A stretch of 64,000 bases of DNA from assembly GCA_015499995.1 (NCBI GenBank), contig JADNRV010000100.1:62001-126000 (forward strand), in the 5' to 3' direction. This document shows, in pieces, positions 1 through 15,136 of this stretch. Each line of letters starts with the position of its first letter. The stretch's first letter is position 1. The translations under genes and the position numbers were made by a program. The DNA is from Flammula alnicola. Its lineage: Eukaryota > Basidiomycota > Agaricomycetes > Agaricales > Strophariaceae. The notes below the pieces were generated by a model. The model did not search any database. It was given only the letters and a program-made list of their open reading frames with translations, and was not told where the DNA came from.

Positions 1-1726
1 TAGACATGATCTCTTTTCCATCCAGCAGCTGCGAGGATCGATGAAGAGCAAACTGGAGATCGGTTCGGCCGACGAGGTGACGATTATCTGAGTTCACGAC
101 GTCAGTGCTCTCTGCCTCATCACGACCCCTTTTCTGATTGCCATGTCTCATTCTTAGCGGATCGTCAGAGTGGCCCTCCACGGGAGGATATTCCTTTACC
201 GACCCAGCCCCCGTATACCGCGTTTGTGGGAAACCTGGCATTCGACCTGACGGAGGCCGAGCTGGAGCAATTTTTTTCTGGTATCAAAGTATGTTAGTGT
301 TTCTTTCTCTCCTGTCCGCCATCATTTTCTCATGTTTTATAAGTCCAAGTCCGTTAAAATAATCAAGGATAAGGATGAAAAGCCAAAAGGGTTTGGTTAC
401 GTAGAGTTCGAGGATCTCGAAGGGCTGAAAGAGGGTCTCGCGAAAAGCGGCACGGTAAGATCCCGAGTTATTTTACCTTTTCTCCTCACAGCATCTCCTC
501 ACGCATTTCACTAGAATTTTTCTGGAAGGACCGTGCGAGTTAGTGTCGCTGAACCACGTATGTTCCTCATCAGCTCCCTTCTCCACAATTATCTAAAGGT
601 CTTGAAGCCAAGGAACGTGGTGGCTTTGGCGGAGCATCTGAGGACAGTGCCAAGTTTGATAATCCATGGCGCCGTGAAGGACCTCTTCCCGACCTCCCCA
701 ACTCTCGGGATTCTTCCCGCCGTCGCTTCGATGGGCCATCTGGCGACCGTGTCGATCGACAGATTTCGAGCGCTTCTGATAATATTGATCATTGGCGTTC
801 CAGTCGACCGCAGCGAGTTTCGGAAGGCGAAGCTCCTCCTTTCAAGCGCAAGGGGTCTGGCTTCATCACTCCTGAAAGCCAGGTCGGGGTAGCGGACAAG
901 GAAGAAACCTGGGCAATTGGTGGCAAATTCAAACCTTCGGCAAACGGATTGAATGACGAAATTCCGGGAAAATCCACTTATAATCGCATCAGGAGCGATA
1001 TGGGACCTCCCAGGGAACCCCCCAGCGATGAAGGCGATTGGAGAACTTCTACTCGTCCAGCAAAATCTTCTGGCACTGCGCGCAGCAGTGTATCACGTAA
1101 GGTTCTTAAACTGGTCCCGTATTCTCGCAACGCTGACTTATTCGTTCGACGTACTGAAGCTAGTAGCTCTACACCTCCAACGCCACAGCTAGCTCGCAGG
1201 AAGTTGGAGTTATTGCCCAGGTCCGGGACTGCGTCTGTTTCCCCTAGTCCTCTTTCTTCTCCGAAAATGGGACCTACCCCTCCCACTTCCGGAAGTTCCA
1301 GAGCCAATCCATTTGGTGCAGCAAGGTGAGAAATATTTTTGCTCCACATGTAACTTTGTGCTGACTGCATTCTAGGCCTGTCGATGTCAGCAGCCGCGAT
1401 AAAGAGGTCTCTGAACGTATTGAACGGGAGCGGGAAGCAACGCATGAAAAATTTGCAATGTCGAGGTCTAGTTCTCATACAGGCATTGAGAGACATGTGC
1501 ACACCCGACCTGAAACTCCTCCGGCCTCTGCTGCGAACTCCCACTCAAAACATTCACTCCCAAAGCCTCCCGGCCCACATTAGTGCCCAAAGTTCGCCCC
1601 AGTCTGAGCTTCGCAAATGTCGCCGCCAAAAAGGAAAGCGCCATTAGAAAAGAGGAAGACACGGAGCAAAATATCGAGGCCGACATCGGACAGATACCAG
1701 AGAAAGTCGAGGAGGTTGCTTTATAA
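1..1726 (+). CDS. TIF3: Eukaryotic translation initiation factor 4B (5' partial)
   Basis: The gene encodes the RNA-binding cofactor that stimulates the eIF4A helicase during mRNA scanning in the cytoplasm. The 5' end lies outside the window, and the first bases are intron. Exons near 27-86, 158-288 and 344-454 plus a short one near 515-555 build one RRM: RNP2 reads AFVGNLAF, RNP1 reads KGFGYVEF, and the domain closes with FSGRTVRVSVAEP. A long disordered exon follows (about 615-1097) with DNPWRREGPLP and TWAIGGKFKP, then PQLARRKLELLPRSG, the motif shared by fungal eIF4B proteins. The tail RPSLSFANVAAKKE ends at the TAA at 1724-1726. Near 1575 the frame changes: the upstream frame stops at a TAG while the downstream frame continues the conserved tail. 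One extra base in the GGCCCACA run would restore it. Identity is solid; the frame break is discussed under findings. Confidence 0.9.
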
Positions 1727-2113
1727 TTAATGCCTGCCAATTTTCTACGCCGTAATTTCGTACAATAAACGTATTTACACAGCCATTGCAACCACGTTTT
1801 CGATAAAGCGATCTGATTCTTACGAACAGAGATACTTGTATCTGCGAAGGACTTCCATGCAAAGCACGTTTTGGAAAGCAATTGCAGTCAGTGACGATCT
1901 CGTCAATCAGCAAAGTGACACTGGAAATCAAACAGAGCTTTTATATCCAGGTCTGAACTCTCACGGCACACAATGCAGGGGTTGCTCTCAACTGTCTTCG
2001 AGGAGGTTGACTCCCCAAGATTCTGGCTTTTCTGGCTTTATCCTCTCTATCTCCGACCCTTGCTGTAATCGAGAAGAGACACGCAACACCCCTTGCTGGT
2101 GAGGATTCACGTA
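1727..2113. other. Intergenic, between eIF4B and the Ras-like GTPase
   Basis: This 387-base stretch holds the 3' untranslated region of eIF4B and the promoter and leader of the GTPase gene. No conserved reading frame or RNA gene was recognised. Confidence 0.5.
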
Positions 2114-3097
2114 ATGAGGGTGTTTAATGTGGTGGTTCTTGGCGGTAAGACTTCGTCAGTTTATTTATCTATTTCCTGATCCCGTCGAAGCTGGAGGCGT
2201 TGGGAAATCGGCACTTACAGGTGAGGACATGTGCGGTGTCTTTTGCATATTTGATGTCTAAACCAATTTCCATCCTGCAGTTCGTTTCATCCGCGATGTC
2301 TTTGTGGAAAACTATGACCCGACCATTGAAGGTCAGGATGCCCAAACTATACATCGCCCTTATGTCCTGATAAGAGATTGTAGAGGAATACCGGAGAACA
2401 ATTACAGTCGACAGTCAACTTGATTCGGTAGGTGGGTTTCTGTCCTGACCACCCGAGCGAAACTCACGACATGTCATCGCTGTCGTCACTTTTTTGAAAC
2501 CCTGTCTCTCAACGACGACGACAATATTCACAGCTTGAAGTACTAGATACCGCAGGAGCCGAACAATTTAACTCTTTGAACGAGGTGTACATCAAGGTTA
2601 CACACCGACCGTTCTCGCAGTCACCAAATTGCTGACTATCATTCAGTCTGGACGCGGTTTTGTACTTGTGTTTAGGTATGAATACGTTCTAATGATACCC
2701 GGTAATCGCTAAAGTTTGCGACAGCCTAACGCAGGAGGCCAGCTTACAAGAGGTCGACAACTTGCGGAAGCAAATACTCCGTATCAAAGGTGGTGACACA
2801 GTGCGTGAACGCATCACTCAGTAACCTATACGTGATGGTAAACATCCAAGGCAGACAGCGCCGATTGTTGTAGTTGGAACAAAGCTAGATCTCGTAAACG
2901 AGAGAGAGGTCCAACGAAGCACCATCCAATCTCTTTCAAGCCGATGGGAAGTTCCTTTCTACGAAACGTCAGCGAAGCGGAACTGGCATGTCACAGAAGT
3001 TTTTGAGGATCTTCTGAGGCAGATGCGAGTGCAATACCCAGCGGACCCGTCAAGGCGGCGGAGGAGACGAGGGCATGGTGGATGTATTGCAATGTAG
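2114..3097 (+). CDS. RSR1: Ras-family small GTPase, RSR1/BUD1 (Rap-like)
   Basis: This is a membrane-anchored molecular switch of the Rap/RSR1 branch, which in fungi marks sites of polarised growth. Eight exons (2114-2144, 2191-2220, 2281-2331, 2375-2427, 2534-2596, 2647-2675, 2725-2800, 2855-3097) give 191 residues with every junction in frame. Visible motifs are the P-loop GAGGVGKS, the effector segment ENYDPTIE, the switch II DTAGAEQF, G4 as TKLD and G5 as ETSAK. The protein ends in a polybasic run of arginines and then CIAM, a CaaX box for prenylation. Two positions are unusual. Alanine replaces the catalytic glutamine (Ras Gln61; Rap1 has Thr), and the G4 motif has Thr where most family members have Asn. 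Assignment to RSR1 rather than another Rap-like branch is inferred from the MRVFNVVVLG start and the overall match. Confidence 0.88.
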
Positions 3098-3342
3098 TCT
3101 AGGGCTCTCTGAGCTATATGCTTCCTATGAAGTTCAGGTTTTTATGTAGTATACCCTTTGTCCGGAATTCCAAAAGAGGCATCTCTCCGAATGAGCAAGT
3201 CTGACTAAGTCGATCGAGTTTGGTGGCAGTCATTGTTTGTTGTTATTTACCTTTTCATCGAGGGGGAAAAAACGAGGGCCTTCAGTGGTAAACACAAACA
3301 CTTCCTTATTCCCTTACTTTCATCCTTTAATCGAAAAAAGCA

Positions 3343-6124
<2,782 letters not shown>

Positions 6125-6289
6125 ACAAGTTTTTCCTTGGACTCTCGCCTTTAGAATTCCCCCACACCCTTGCCTCTACACTACCATACGTATTTATAGA
6201 TATCCTCTTGTCTGATTAAATAAGCATCAAACTTGTAATTTCTCTTGTCAAGTGCTCTTTGAATTCCTACATAAGAAACACCCTTCACT

Positions 6290-7400
6290 ATGTCGATTGT
6301 CAAGGAAGACCACATCATAGGCGGGATACAAACCCATGTTTACAAGGGCTCTGCCTCTCTAGCTCCATCTGTTGTGGTTGTCTTTCTCCTCCATGGCCGA
6401 ACTGGCTCTGCCGATGATGTTGACCCCTTCGCCAGGACCCTGATAGATAAAGCAAGGACAAAAGATCAGAGTCATAGTCTTTGCATTGTAACACTGGTAT
6501 AATTCTACTTACTGTTGCTACTATCTATTCTAATCACAATGTTTAACGATCAATAGGATCATCGCAATCATGGAGGGCGGCTACTCGACGCAAGGGCCAA
6601 CAACACCTGGACTGAAGTCGAAGAGAACAAACGGCACGCGTAAGCTGGGCGCCCTCTGATTTGTCTGTTAATGGTGTCAAATTGACAATGGTTAGGCTGG
6701 ACATGTATTCGATCCAAGGTCAGTTGGCCGAATTGTCAGATCGATCTGAGGACTAACTTTCCACGTTATTGATATCAGTGGGGACAGCAAAAGATGTGTC
6801 CTTTCTCATAGATTTCTTGCCAGCATATCTTTTCCCTCACGACGAATGCAAGGTCGATGCGTGGGGCGTGGCAGGAATCAGCCTCGGAGGACATTCAACT
6901 TGGTTGGCGCTCTCACAAGGTAATTATTTCCCTTCGCTCTTGATGTTCCTATTCATAATGAGCGATCGTCATTATCAGATCCCAGAATCGGACTCGGTAT
7001 CCCGATCATTGGATGCCCTGACTACCTGGAGCTCATCAAGCGTCGGGCGGAGACCAGCAACATACCCTTTACTGCTCCTTATGTCCCTTCGAGTTTCCTC
7101 GAATTTATTGGATTGTCTGATCCCGCTTCGAAGAACTATGCCTCTCTGGAAGAGTCGAATCCATTTCTGGGGAAGAAAATACTCGTCCTGTCGGGAGAAG
7201 AAGACACCTTAGTCCCTTGGGCAGCAAGCGATAAATTCGTATCCGCACTGGAGGTCGGACCCCGAGGATTGAAAAGGGTTATTGTGCAGAAAGGCGTTGG
7301 ACACGAGTGTACGGATGAAATGGTGGAGGAGGCAGCGAATTTCATCAAGACGAGTTATTGCAGTGACGTGGGAAGAAGTGATTTATTATGTAATACATAA
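6290..7400 (+). CDS. Alpha/beta hydrolase of unknown substrate
   Basis: The product is a serine hydrolase of the alpha/beta fold, probably cytosolic because no signal peptide is seen. The frame opens MSIVKEDHIIGG and continues with FLLHGRTGS, the oxyanion-hole region. An exon near 6556-6640 carries DHRNHGGR. The nucleophile elbow GISLGG (Gly-x-Ser-x-Gly) is near 6880. The later exons contain the acid residue in LSGEEDTLVPW and the catalytic histidine in GVGHECTDEM, so the Ser-Asp-His triad is complete. The stop is at 7398-7400. The spacing resembles the dienelactone hydrolase/BAAT-like group found widely in basidiomycetes, but I cannot name a substrate. Confidence 0.8.
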
Positions 7401-7571
7401 GAATTGATGACAAGGAAATGTTTTGTTGTGTCTCTCTCCGGTCATTGAAGCTGCACCATCCGACATTGCTTTCACCGCGACTTTCTCCTTCCTTTCTATC
7501 TCGCAAACAATTAAATCTACGCATCCATTTATTGCCTCGCTGACCCGCCAACTCGCGCACAAATATCAGGC

Positions 7572-10500
7572 ATGCCTCGCCGTTCGAACACCCGCGCGTC
7601 AAACCTTCATACCGCCCCCGCAACCTCCCCACAACCTCCCCAACATGACCCGGAGTCTGACAACCTCGCCCTTTTGAGAAGGCAATGGCGTTGGGCAGCT
7701 TTTAGTCAATTTTTCTGCACATTCTCCCAATTATTTGCCATGAACGATGTGACCGTAGCCGTGCGTTTAATCAACCTTGAACTTACTTTGTGGTTAATCG
7801 CATTACAATTTCTCTACAGGATATTGAAAGAGATTTAGTGCACCAGACGAACCAGGTCATTCCGCGCATCATGCAGAAGTTGTTGTACAGTTTGTCCTAT
7901 GATCGTAAAGTGTCGTAAGTCTCTCCTGTCTCTTGTTACTACTCAGCTCATTGCAGCCACTGTTCTAATTAGTGTTGATAATTGGCAAACCGCGCTTCGA
8001 AAACAATACATGAAAAGGGATCCCCACGCCAATCCCATTGGACCAGAGCCAAAAGATCCAAGACATTTCACAAAGGACGAAGAAGAAGAGCCAGAAACCC
8101 TGGAGCTCGAAACGGCCGACTCGTCTCCCGAACATAACAACGAACTCAAGACCGAGCGGGCCAACGACTCTCTAGAGGCATCGGTGTCTGTAGAACCAGT
8201 ACCAGAGGATCTTGCCGTTCCAAAAAACGACACGCTCTCTCGCCAATCGAGTGTGGCAGGAAACCATGCTGGTTTGGACTCTAAATACCCTAGAGCTGAC
8301 AGCGAGACAGAACAAGAAAGTTCAATAGATTGGTTTGATCTTCCAATTCTTTCCAAACTGGAATCTATGCATACCCTGACCGAGTGGCAATTCCAAAACC
8401 CTACGAGATTGAGGACCTTAATGAAAAGCGACGATGAATTGGCATCTTGGGTCGGTACTTGTTTATGATTATGCAAAAACTTTTGTTGATTGCCATTTCT
8501 CGAGCAGCGGATAGAACCAATAGGGTACGACAGCAAGTGGAACGCGTATTGGTTTATTGGCGGTATTTATTCTTTTCTTGCATCGCAGTCTTACCTTCGG
8601 GGACTGATTATTACCAGGCGAGCGTCTCTGGATACAGCGTGCGCCACCAAAGGTCGCGAAAGCCAAAGTATTGAAGCGAAAAAGAGCACCCGAAAAAGCA
8701 AGCCAAAAATCCCAGCCGAATTCAAAAAATCCTTCGACTCCCATAAAGCGAGCTCGTCTCAATGTCGCATCCGTAGACCCCTCTCCACCGGCGTCTGGAC
8801 GTCACAGTCGAGCTGCCAAGGATCAGGCTAAACTCAAACTCGACGTCCAAGCTCGAGAGTTGGCAGAACTAAATCGTCAGGCAGCCATACTCAATCGCAA
8901 ACCCAGGGCTATGCGTCAGACATCCTCTCGCACACAACCCTCCAGGAGCGTTGCCCAGGCAGCCACTTCTCGGCCAGTCGGAACCCGGGCTAGCGCTAGG
9001 TTGAGAGGTGTTCAAGAGGAAGAGGAATGGCAACCTATTCCCGACGAATGGCTAAACGAAGGGGAACGAGGTAGAAATATCAAATCCACGATCCCGAAAA
9101 CCGGGCTCGAGAGCGACGAAGAGACAATTAGTGACTTGACTGAGCTTAGCGAAGAAGTAGGAGAGGGCTCGTCGACTTCGCAACACGCGAAGGCTCCTAA
9201 TCACGGAAAAGGTGCCAATGGTGTTGATTTTCAGGCTTCTGATGAACAGCAGCCAGATAAGTCTCAAGACGTTCCTGATGATTTCGTCGAATGGGAGACG
9301 GTAAGTCAATCATTCATCCTTGTTACACCAAAGATACCAGCTGAATTCTATGAAGATCTGTGCCACGCTTTACGAATGGGAGCATATAGCGGAACGTTTT
9401 GAGAAAGCCACGCACTACAGCGAAAAAGCCTTGCATAAAAAATTAGTCAACGACATTGTACCTTTTATCACCCAAGAGCTAAGGGTAAGCCTTTCTTCCC
9501 CTACTTGATTTGAAGCTCATTCTCTGTGTATAGGAAATCGAGCGCAAACGCGAGATAGAAGAAGCGCTAGTGCATAGGAAGAGATCGTCACGCATTGCTA
9601 TAAGGGAGAGCGAGCGAGAAGAGGCGCGATTGGCAGCAAAGAGAAAACAGGAAGAGGATGAGAAACTTAGTCGCGCGCGAAGAATGGAAGCGCGACAACA
9701 GAAGGAGGAAGCTGAGCGGATTAAGCGTGAAAAGGCGAGGGAGCAGAGGAAGCAGGAACGTGAAGCCCGGGAAGAATCTAGGAAGGCTCAGACTTCCGCG
9801 TATGCCATATTCCTTTCAAACTGGTCAACGATGGCTGACAATTTTTCCTATCCTCTAGAAGTCAGCAGGAGCAAGCTGATGCAGAGGATGTCTTGCCTAA
9901 GGCCAAGGCGAAAACCCCCTCTGCCCACGAGAAACGTGGACCCAAAGTCAATGGTTCAAACAAAACCCACAGTGGGTCTCGGACACCTGCAGGAGAGGAC
10001 TGGGAACTTGCCTGTGAAATATGTCAGCGTCATGGCATAAACTTGGTTTGTCTCCTTTTCTTTTTCTTGCGACATGCACTGATTGCTCGGCAGGACGACG
10101 GCACGCCGATGATGTCCTGTGGTCGTTGCTCTAAATGGCAACATATCCTTTGTCATGACCGCGCTGATAAGGCCGCAGGCCGACCGCCTAGGAACTGGGA
10201 CACTGTAGAGTTTATCTGCAGGTCATGTCGCGCCTCCCAGCAAGCTCGATATAGGGAGTACTACCCTCCGGTGACTCAGCATTCTCCCCACCAGAATGTC
10301 CCACAGATGCAACCTTATAGATCCTATCAACCCGCCGTGCATCCATCTGCCGTGGAACTTCGACCTTCTCATTACATGCCGAATCATAGAGACCCTGTGC
10401 AACAAAGTTTCTATATGAGACCCACCAATGGCCAGCAATTAAATCCGCAGGGAATGTATCAACCGTCTTCCTCTTCCCATGTCCCATCAACTGCGCCCCC

Positions 10501-11007
10501 TCGGTCAACAATATCCTTTAATCATTACCAACCTGCCGCACATGGCTTTTCGTCGAGTAACCAAAAGGTTCACGCTGATTCTTATTACCCTTACCATCAC
10601 TCGAACCAACACCAACCATACAATAATTCGACTCAACAGTATGGTCATCCGAGCCAACAGTTTCGGTCAGCTGTACCTCCACCTTACAACAAGTCTCAGG
10701 TGTGTTCAAGTCATTTCTCTATACTCCTATCATTAAATGAATTTATTTCTAGGCACCAATCCCTTCTTGGAACATTGCTACACCCCCACATGCGCATGCG
10801 CCTGGATATTCCGTAGCGCATAATGCCGCTACGGGAGCGCCTAGCACAAGCGCTTATAGGACCCCACCATTTGAGAATCAAGATATAATTCCTCTTAGTG
10901 AACCTTCCCAGCCATCGTTCCCAAGATATCCCGCTGAACAACATTATCCACCGACTCAATTTAAACATCATCCTTCATCATATCAGCCTCCCCTCGGCGG
11001 GCAATAG
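7572..11007 (+). CDS. Chromatin protein with DDT/WHIM-like region and PHD finger
   Basis: This large nuclear protein is built from about ten exons. The N-terminus has LRRQWRWAAFSQFFCTFSQLF, a DDT-like helical region, followed by acidic low-complexity sequence. Next come segments like WHIM modules: SIDWFDLPIL, TEWQF, and PIGYDSKWNAYWFIGGERLWIQ, the last joined across an intron at 8565-8619. A basic disordered part and a long Glu/Arg/Lys coiled coil (9534-9780) follow. The PHD-type finger is at about 10005-10240: CEIC, then MSCGRCSKWQHILCHD, then FICRSC. The C-terminus is rich in Pro, Gln, Tyr and His and ends at the TAG at 11005-11007. The layout recalls subunits of ISWI-type remodelling complexes (Ioc3, Itc1, RSF1), which is inference. 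The exon chain is open throughout. Confidence 0.8.
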
Positions 11008-11101
11008 AGATTGGACATGTTAATAGATGTAAAATACAATCTTGACTTATTGGATAATTTACATTGTTGTTGTAGAGTTCGTACATATATTACAACCAAT
11101 A

Positions 11102-11988
11102 TCACCGAATCGTCTCGTACATTCTGAAGGATGGAGATTGGAATAAAAAGTGGTCTTCACCAATGATGTTGTTGTCCCTTTGACATTGTGAGCAAATTGT
11201 CATAGGATGCCTGCAGGTGCAAGGAAAACTTACTCGAGGGGTCCCAGGACACGTAAACCCCGAACATGGGTATCCTTCCCGCTCATATGATTTGCAGCGA
11301 CGATGATTTGGAGAACATAGGCATGCACAGGATTGCTGGAACAGTGGAAGGATTGGTGAGAACAGCACCTATGGACACAAAGAGTAGACGAAATCTTACA
11401 GCCCATCACCATCTTCACTGGGTTCCGAAGAGACATCAAAGGTGATCCAACCGTCGGGTTTATCTAGAGTAACAACGCGGACGTCTTGCAGATCACTTGG
11501 GCCTGTCCCGGCGCGTATCGCCAAAGTGGATGGAGTGTATGAATCGTCTTGGGGAAAGTTGAGGTGAATGCTTATTTTCTAGTCGGAGCTATAGGGTGAG
11601 ATGAAGCATGGGCAGTTGACTGAGAGTATATCGACCTGGATGGCAACTTTGCGAGGAAATTCAACCGTGATGAAGTGCGGCTGTGGTCCATCAGAGCTGG
11701 ACAGAAATGTCAGTGGTAAATGCTGAAAGAAATTTAGCTCACTTACTGCCAGAAAGTATCAGGGTCGCCATCTAGGAGACATTCCGCACCGAAACCGAAT
11801 TTAAATGAAGAGACGGACCACTTTGCACGAGAAGAGATGTCAGGCCAGGGAAGGGGGGGCGGCCTCCTCGAGCCTCCATTTCGAATAAAGGGTGGTTAGA
11901 CAAATCACATCGAGAAGAATACTGAAAGCATACCTGAATGAATAATTGGAGTCCCGTCATCGGGAGGCAATGGAGCCGCGATGGACAT
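11102..11988 (-). CDS. DOC1: Anaphase-promoting complex subunit 10 (APC10/DOC1)
   Basis: APC10 is a core subunit of the APC/C ubiquitin ligase and helps recognise destruction boxes together with the coactivator. Reading the minus strand from the ATG at 11988, exons give WSVSSFKFGFGAEC and DGDPDTFWQ, the start of the DOC jelly-roll domain. They continue with DGPQPHFITVEFPRKVAI, DSYTPSTLAIRAG, DKPDGWITFDV and ANHMSGKDTHVRGLRVLGP. After a further intron (donor GTAAGT in the last Glu codon) the last exon ends in SFRMYETIR. The terminal Ile-Arg is the IR tail that docks APC10 on the CDC27/APC3 subunit. Two in-frame acceptors are possible for that last exon, so 15 residues or so there are uncertain. 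Confidence 0.9.
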
Positions 11989-12091
11989 CTTGGACTGCTA
12001 ACTGTTGGGGAGAGTTCAAGTTTCAAAGTTCAATGTAAGGACTGCTATTGTTAGTATTATGTAACGCGACTCATCTCTCTTTCAGACCACC
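11989..12091. promoter_or_regulatory. Shared divergent promoter, DOC1/UBA4
   Basis: Only 103 bases separate the start codons of two genes that point away from each other, so both promoters must lie here or extend into the neighbouring 5' ends. No TATA box or named site was recognised. Confidence 0.45.
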
Positions 12092-13594
12092 ATGCTTCCC
12101 TTACAAGACTACCAACGATATGGCCGCCAAATGATTCTGGATGGTTTTGGCCTACCCGGTAGGCTCATCATGTAAAAACGTCTTCCTGCATCCTTCCATA
12201 ATGTTTGAAGGACAGGTCAAGTTGCGTGAAGCATCCGTCGTAATCGTTGGTGCTGGAGGTTTGGGCTGTCCGGCACTTCAATATCTCGGAGCAGCGGGAC
12301 TGGGTATGGGTGCTCTAGATCGTGGAACTTGAAGGCCAAATAGTCATCTTCATCTTCAAGGTCGACTAGGGATCATTGATCACGATCGCGTCGAATTGTC
12401 CAATCTTCAGCGCCAAATTTTGCACAACGAAGAGACTGTAGGAATGTACAAAGCCGAATCTGCTGCTTTGGCTTTGAAACGGTACGATTCTTCGTCCTTC
12501 CTTCCTTTAGCACCGAGTTAACAAGCACTTTTTCTCCATAGCGTGAATGCCGAACTCAAGATCGACGTCATGACTGTTGCTTTGACTCCGGACAATGCAC
12601 TCTCCCTCCTCTGCGGATACGATATTATACTGGACTGCACCGACAATGTACCGACGCGTTATCTCCTTTCAGATGCAGCTGTTGCGCTTCAAAAGCCCCT
12701 TGTCAGTGGCGCAGCCCAAAAATTCGAAGGGCAGCTCTCTGTATTTAATCGAGGACCAAACGGCCCATGCTATCGCTGTTTATATCCGACGCCACCTCCG
12801 CGAGAGGCCGTCGGTTCCTGCGAAGAGCTGGGTATTCTGGGAGCCGTCACAGGTATTATAGGAAATATGCAAGCTTTGGAAACTATCAAAATGATTCTGG
12901 GCCTCGAAGGTTTGTTCACCGCCATGACCCCCTTTCCACCACATATTAAAGAAGATCTCTACCAGACCCGAATCCCTCATTGCTGCTTTTTTCTGCACTT
13001 GGATCTCCTCCTTTCCGTAGCATCAAGCTTCGTCAACGGAAGCCGACATGTCCTGCCTGTAGTAATCCCAGTGGCGCCCTCGAATCAGTGACAAGTACAG
13101 ACTATGTGCAATTCTGCGGAGGCCCTATGCCTGATTGGGTTGAGCAGGGGTCGACGCCAGGACTTTCTGGACATCGTGTGCCTGCGAAGGTACGATCTTT
13201 CTGGTGCTTTTGCCAGTTCAGTTTTCAAAACATCATCTAGGAGTTGCATGAAGCCATGAGCTCTACACTACCATTAAAAATAATCGACGTTCGCTCTCCA
13301 ACTGAATACGGGATCTGCCAACTTCCCGGGTCAGAAAGTGCGTGATATTCACGAGTAATTGTGCACAGCCAGCTAAACTCCATGATTGTAGACGTTCCGC
13401 TGAAAGACCTCTTAGCTCGACCCCAACAATACACAACTGGCGGTGAAGTATACGTGGTTTGCCGACTAGGAAATGACTCACAGATTGCCGCGCGGGCCCT
13501 CAGATGTGTAGGAGGCGACACAATTGTCAAGGATGTTATTGGTGGTCTCCGAGCATGGTCAGCTCAGGTTGACCCAAATTTTCCTTTGTATTAA
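12092..13594 (+). CDS. UBA4: Urm1-activating E1-like adenylyltransferase and sulfurtransferase (UBA4/MOCS3)
   Basis: UBA4 adenylates and thiolates the ubiquitin-like protein Urm1 for thio-modification of wobble uridine in tRNA, and MOCS3 also serves molybdopterin synthase. The start is [13 protein letters not shown]. The ThiF/MoeB domain shows the nucleotide loop [37 protein letters not shown] and the zinc pairs CYRCLYP and CPAC. An intron from about 12910 to 12966 joins GLE to [12 protein letters not shown] in frame. The C-terminal rhodanese domain holds the active-site loop CRLGNDS, as in human MOCS3, and ends [14 protein letters not shown]. The gene is divergent from DOC1. Confidence 0.93.
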
Positions 13595-13735
13595 GATAAG
13601 TAGATGCCAGGCATAAAACGTGAAGTATTCCTTTCGCCTAAATACATATACAATCTGTACTACTGTTTACACTTCGATCCGACCATCTATCATTTTTCTG
13701 AAGAGGCAATAGTGTCAAGGAATATTCTCGAAACA

Positions 13736-14691
13736 CTACTGAGCAAGCGACTTACTCTGACCCATCTTGAGCCACTTGGGTATCTTGACTTCTCCTGAAG
13801 ATGATGATGCCTTTGGTGGGTGATGAGGTTTGGAAGGGTGACTCGGTGGTTCGACATCAGGAGGAGAAACCGGTATGGGGAAATCCATAGCTTGTGAAAG
13901 CACAGATGATGCAAGGGGTGCTGGTACATCCATATCTAACATAATGCATAATCAAAATGAAGTCAGAGTGAATACAAAACCTGATACGCACGGTTCAACG
14001 CCTCGTCTTCAAATCTTAACAGCAAAACTGAAGAGGGTGCTAGCTGAAGCTCGGCGAGATTGAGATCGCGTACTTTGGGATCAGACACCTTCAGATCACG
14101 TCTGGGAGGCTGATCTGTTACGATATCAGACTTGTCGCAGTATCAAATACAAACATGACTCTTACAAAGGATGAATTTAATCGGTTTGACATCCTCTCGC
14201 AGGCAACTTCGAATGAAAGCGTAGACAGATCTGATCTTGTTTGTCGAAGGGAAAACCTTTTCAAGTTGGGTCCGATCTGTGAACTTGATACGAATATGGG
14301 TCTGCAATGGAATAGTGCCAATTAACGACTGTGAATATAAAGTAGGGTAGGGAGATTACCTCGGGCCATCGATCGCGCTTAGCTTTGACTTCCGCTTCTC
14401 GAACGGCGCGCAACTGCAGAGGTGCATTGACAAGAGCGTGAGTACGTGCAGAGAGAGTGGCTTGGGCAGCTTTTAGGTCTGCAGCGCTCGGTGTGAAGTA
14501 TTCATCTGGCAGATTTACTAACAAAGAGTATTAAGAGCTGAGATGACACCTGTTCTCACTCTCTTACCAGGCGATGTTGGGGCAGTTTTGGGAGGCTTGT
14601 ACAATTTGAAGTCGGTCGGTTCTTGCTGAATTGGCTGAGAGTTAGAAGGGGTCGAGGACGAAGATTGCGAGACTGAAGACGAGTTGGACAT
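13736..14691 (-). CDS. UBX-domain protein (ASPSCR1/TUG-Ubx4-like)
   Basis: This is a likely cofactor of the Cdc48/p97 AAA ATPase. From the ATG at 14691 the first exon is a Ser/Gln-rich leader ending DFKLYKPPKTAPTSP. The second gives LPDEYFTPSAADLKAAQATL and a basic helix ending KRDRWPE. The UBX beta-grasp fold follows: THIRIKFTDRTQLEKVFPST, VYAFIRSCLRED, KFIL, YQPPRRDLKVSD and LAPSSVLLLRFED. A Pro/Ser-rich tail ends IPKWLKMGQ. The Pro-Pro-Arg turn in place of the usual Phe-Pro-Arg, and the placement of UBX near the C-terminus, suggest the TUG/Ubx4 branch. That branch assignment is inference. Confidence 0.8.
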
Positions 14692-15136
14692 TTGGGTGGC
14701 AGAGTGAAAGGAAAGCGGTGACGACTGCAGTCAATTGGCGATACATTAGGTAATATATATATGTACACGAAATGACTGTTCTGCTACTGACCCCTGTGAC
14801 AAGTATATTTCCCCTATAAAATCAGTTTCAGCGTCTTTGTAGCATGCAAGAGAACGTATCAAGACAAAAAGGTCAGGAATTGGGTTTGTCTCATGGCCCA
14901 TCCCCAGAATGCACTGGCGGGTGATCCCTTTGGTGTGGGGATGGAGACGATCGAACGCAAATTACAAAAAAAAACATCATCCAAAAGAAAATGAACTGGA
15001 GACTTACCGAACAGAATGAACCCGTAAAATTGAAGAGCAAAGCGACGCGAGGTCTCTTTGAGATTTTTATTCAGAAAAGAATATTTACACATGTTTGTAC
15101 CACGAGGCCATGTGAGGCTCCGCGAGCCCTGCTTGA
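14692..15136. other. Divergent intergenic region, UBX gene/PITH gene
   Basis: These 445 bases separate two outward-reading genes. A TATA-like CTATAAAAT lies at about 14814-14822. Otherwise nothing recognisable was found. Confidence 0.4.

Noticed and set aside
12900..13000. Suspected frameshift in UBA4 between GLEG and LLLFSAL
   Set aside because: An ordinary intron with acceptor CTCTACCAG joins GLE to [12 protein letters not shown] in frame, so no base loss is needed.
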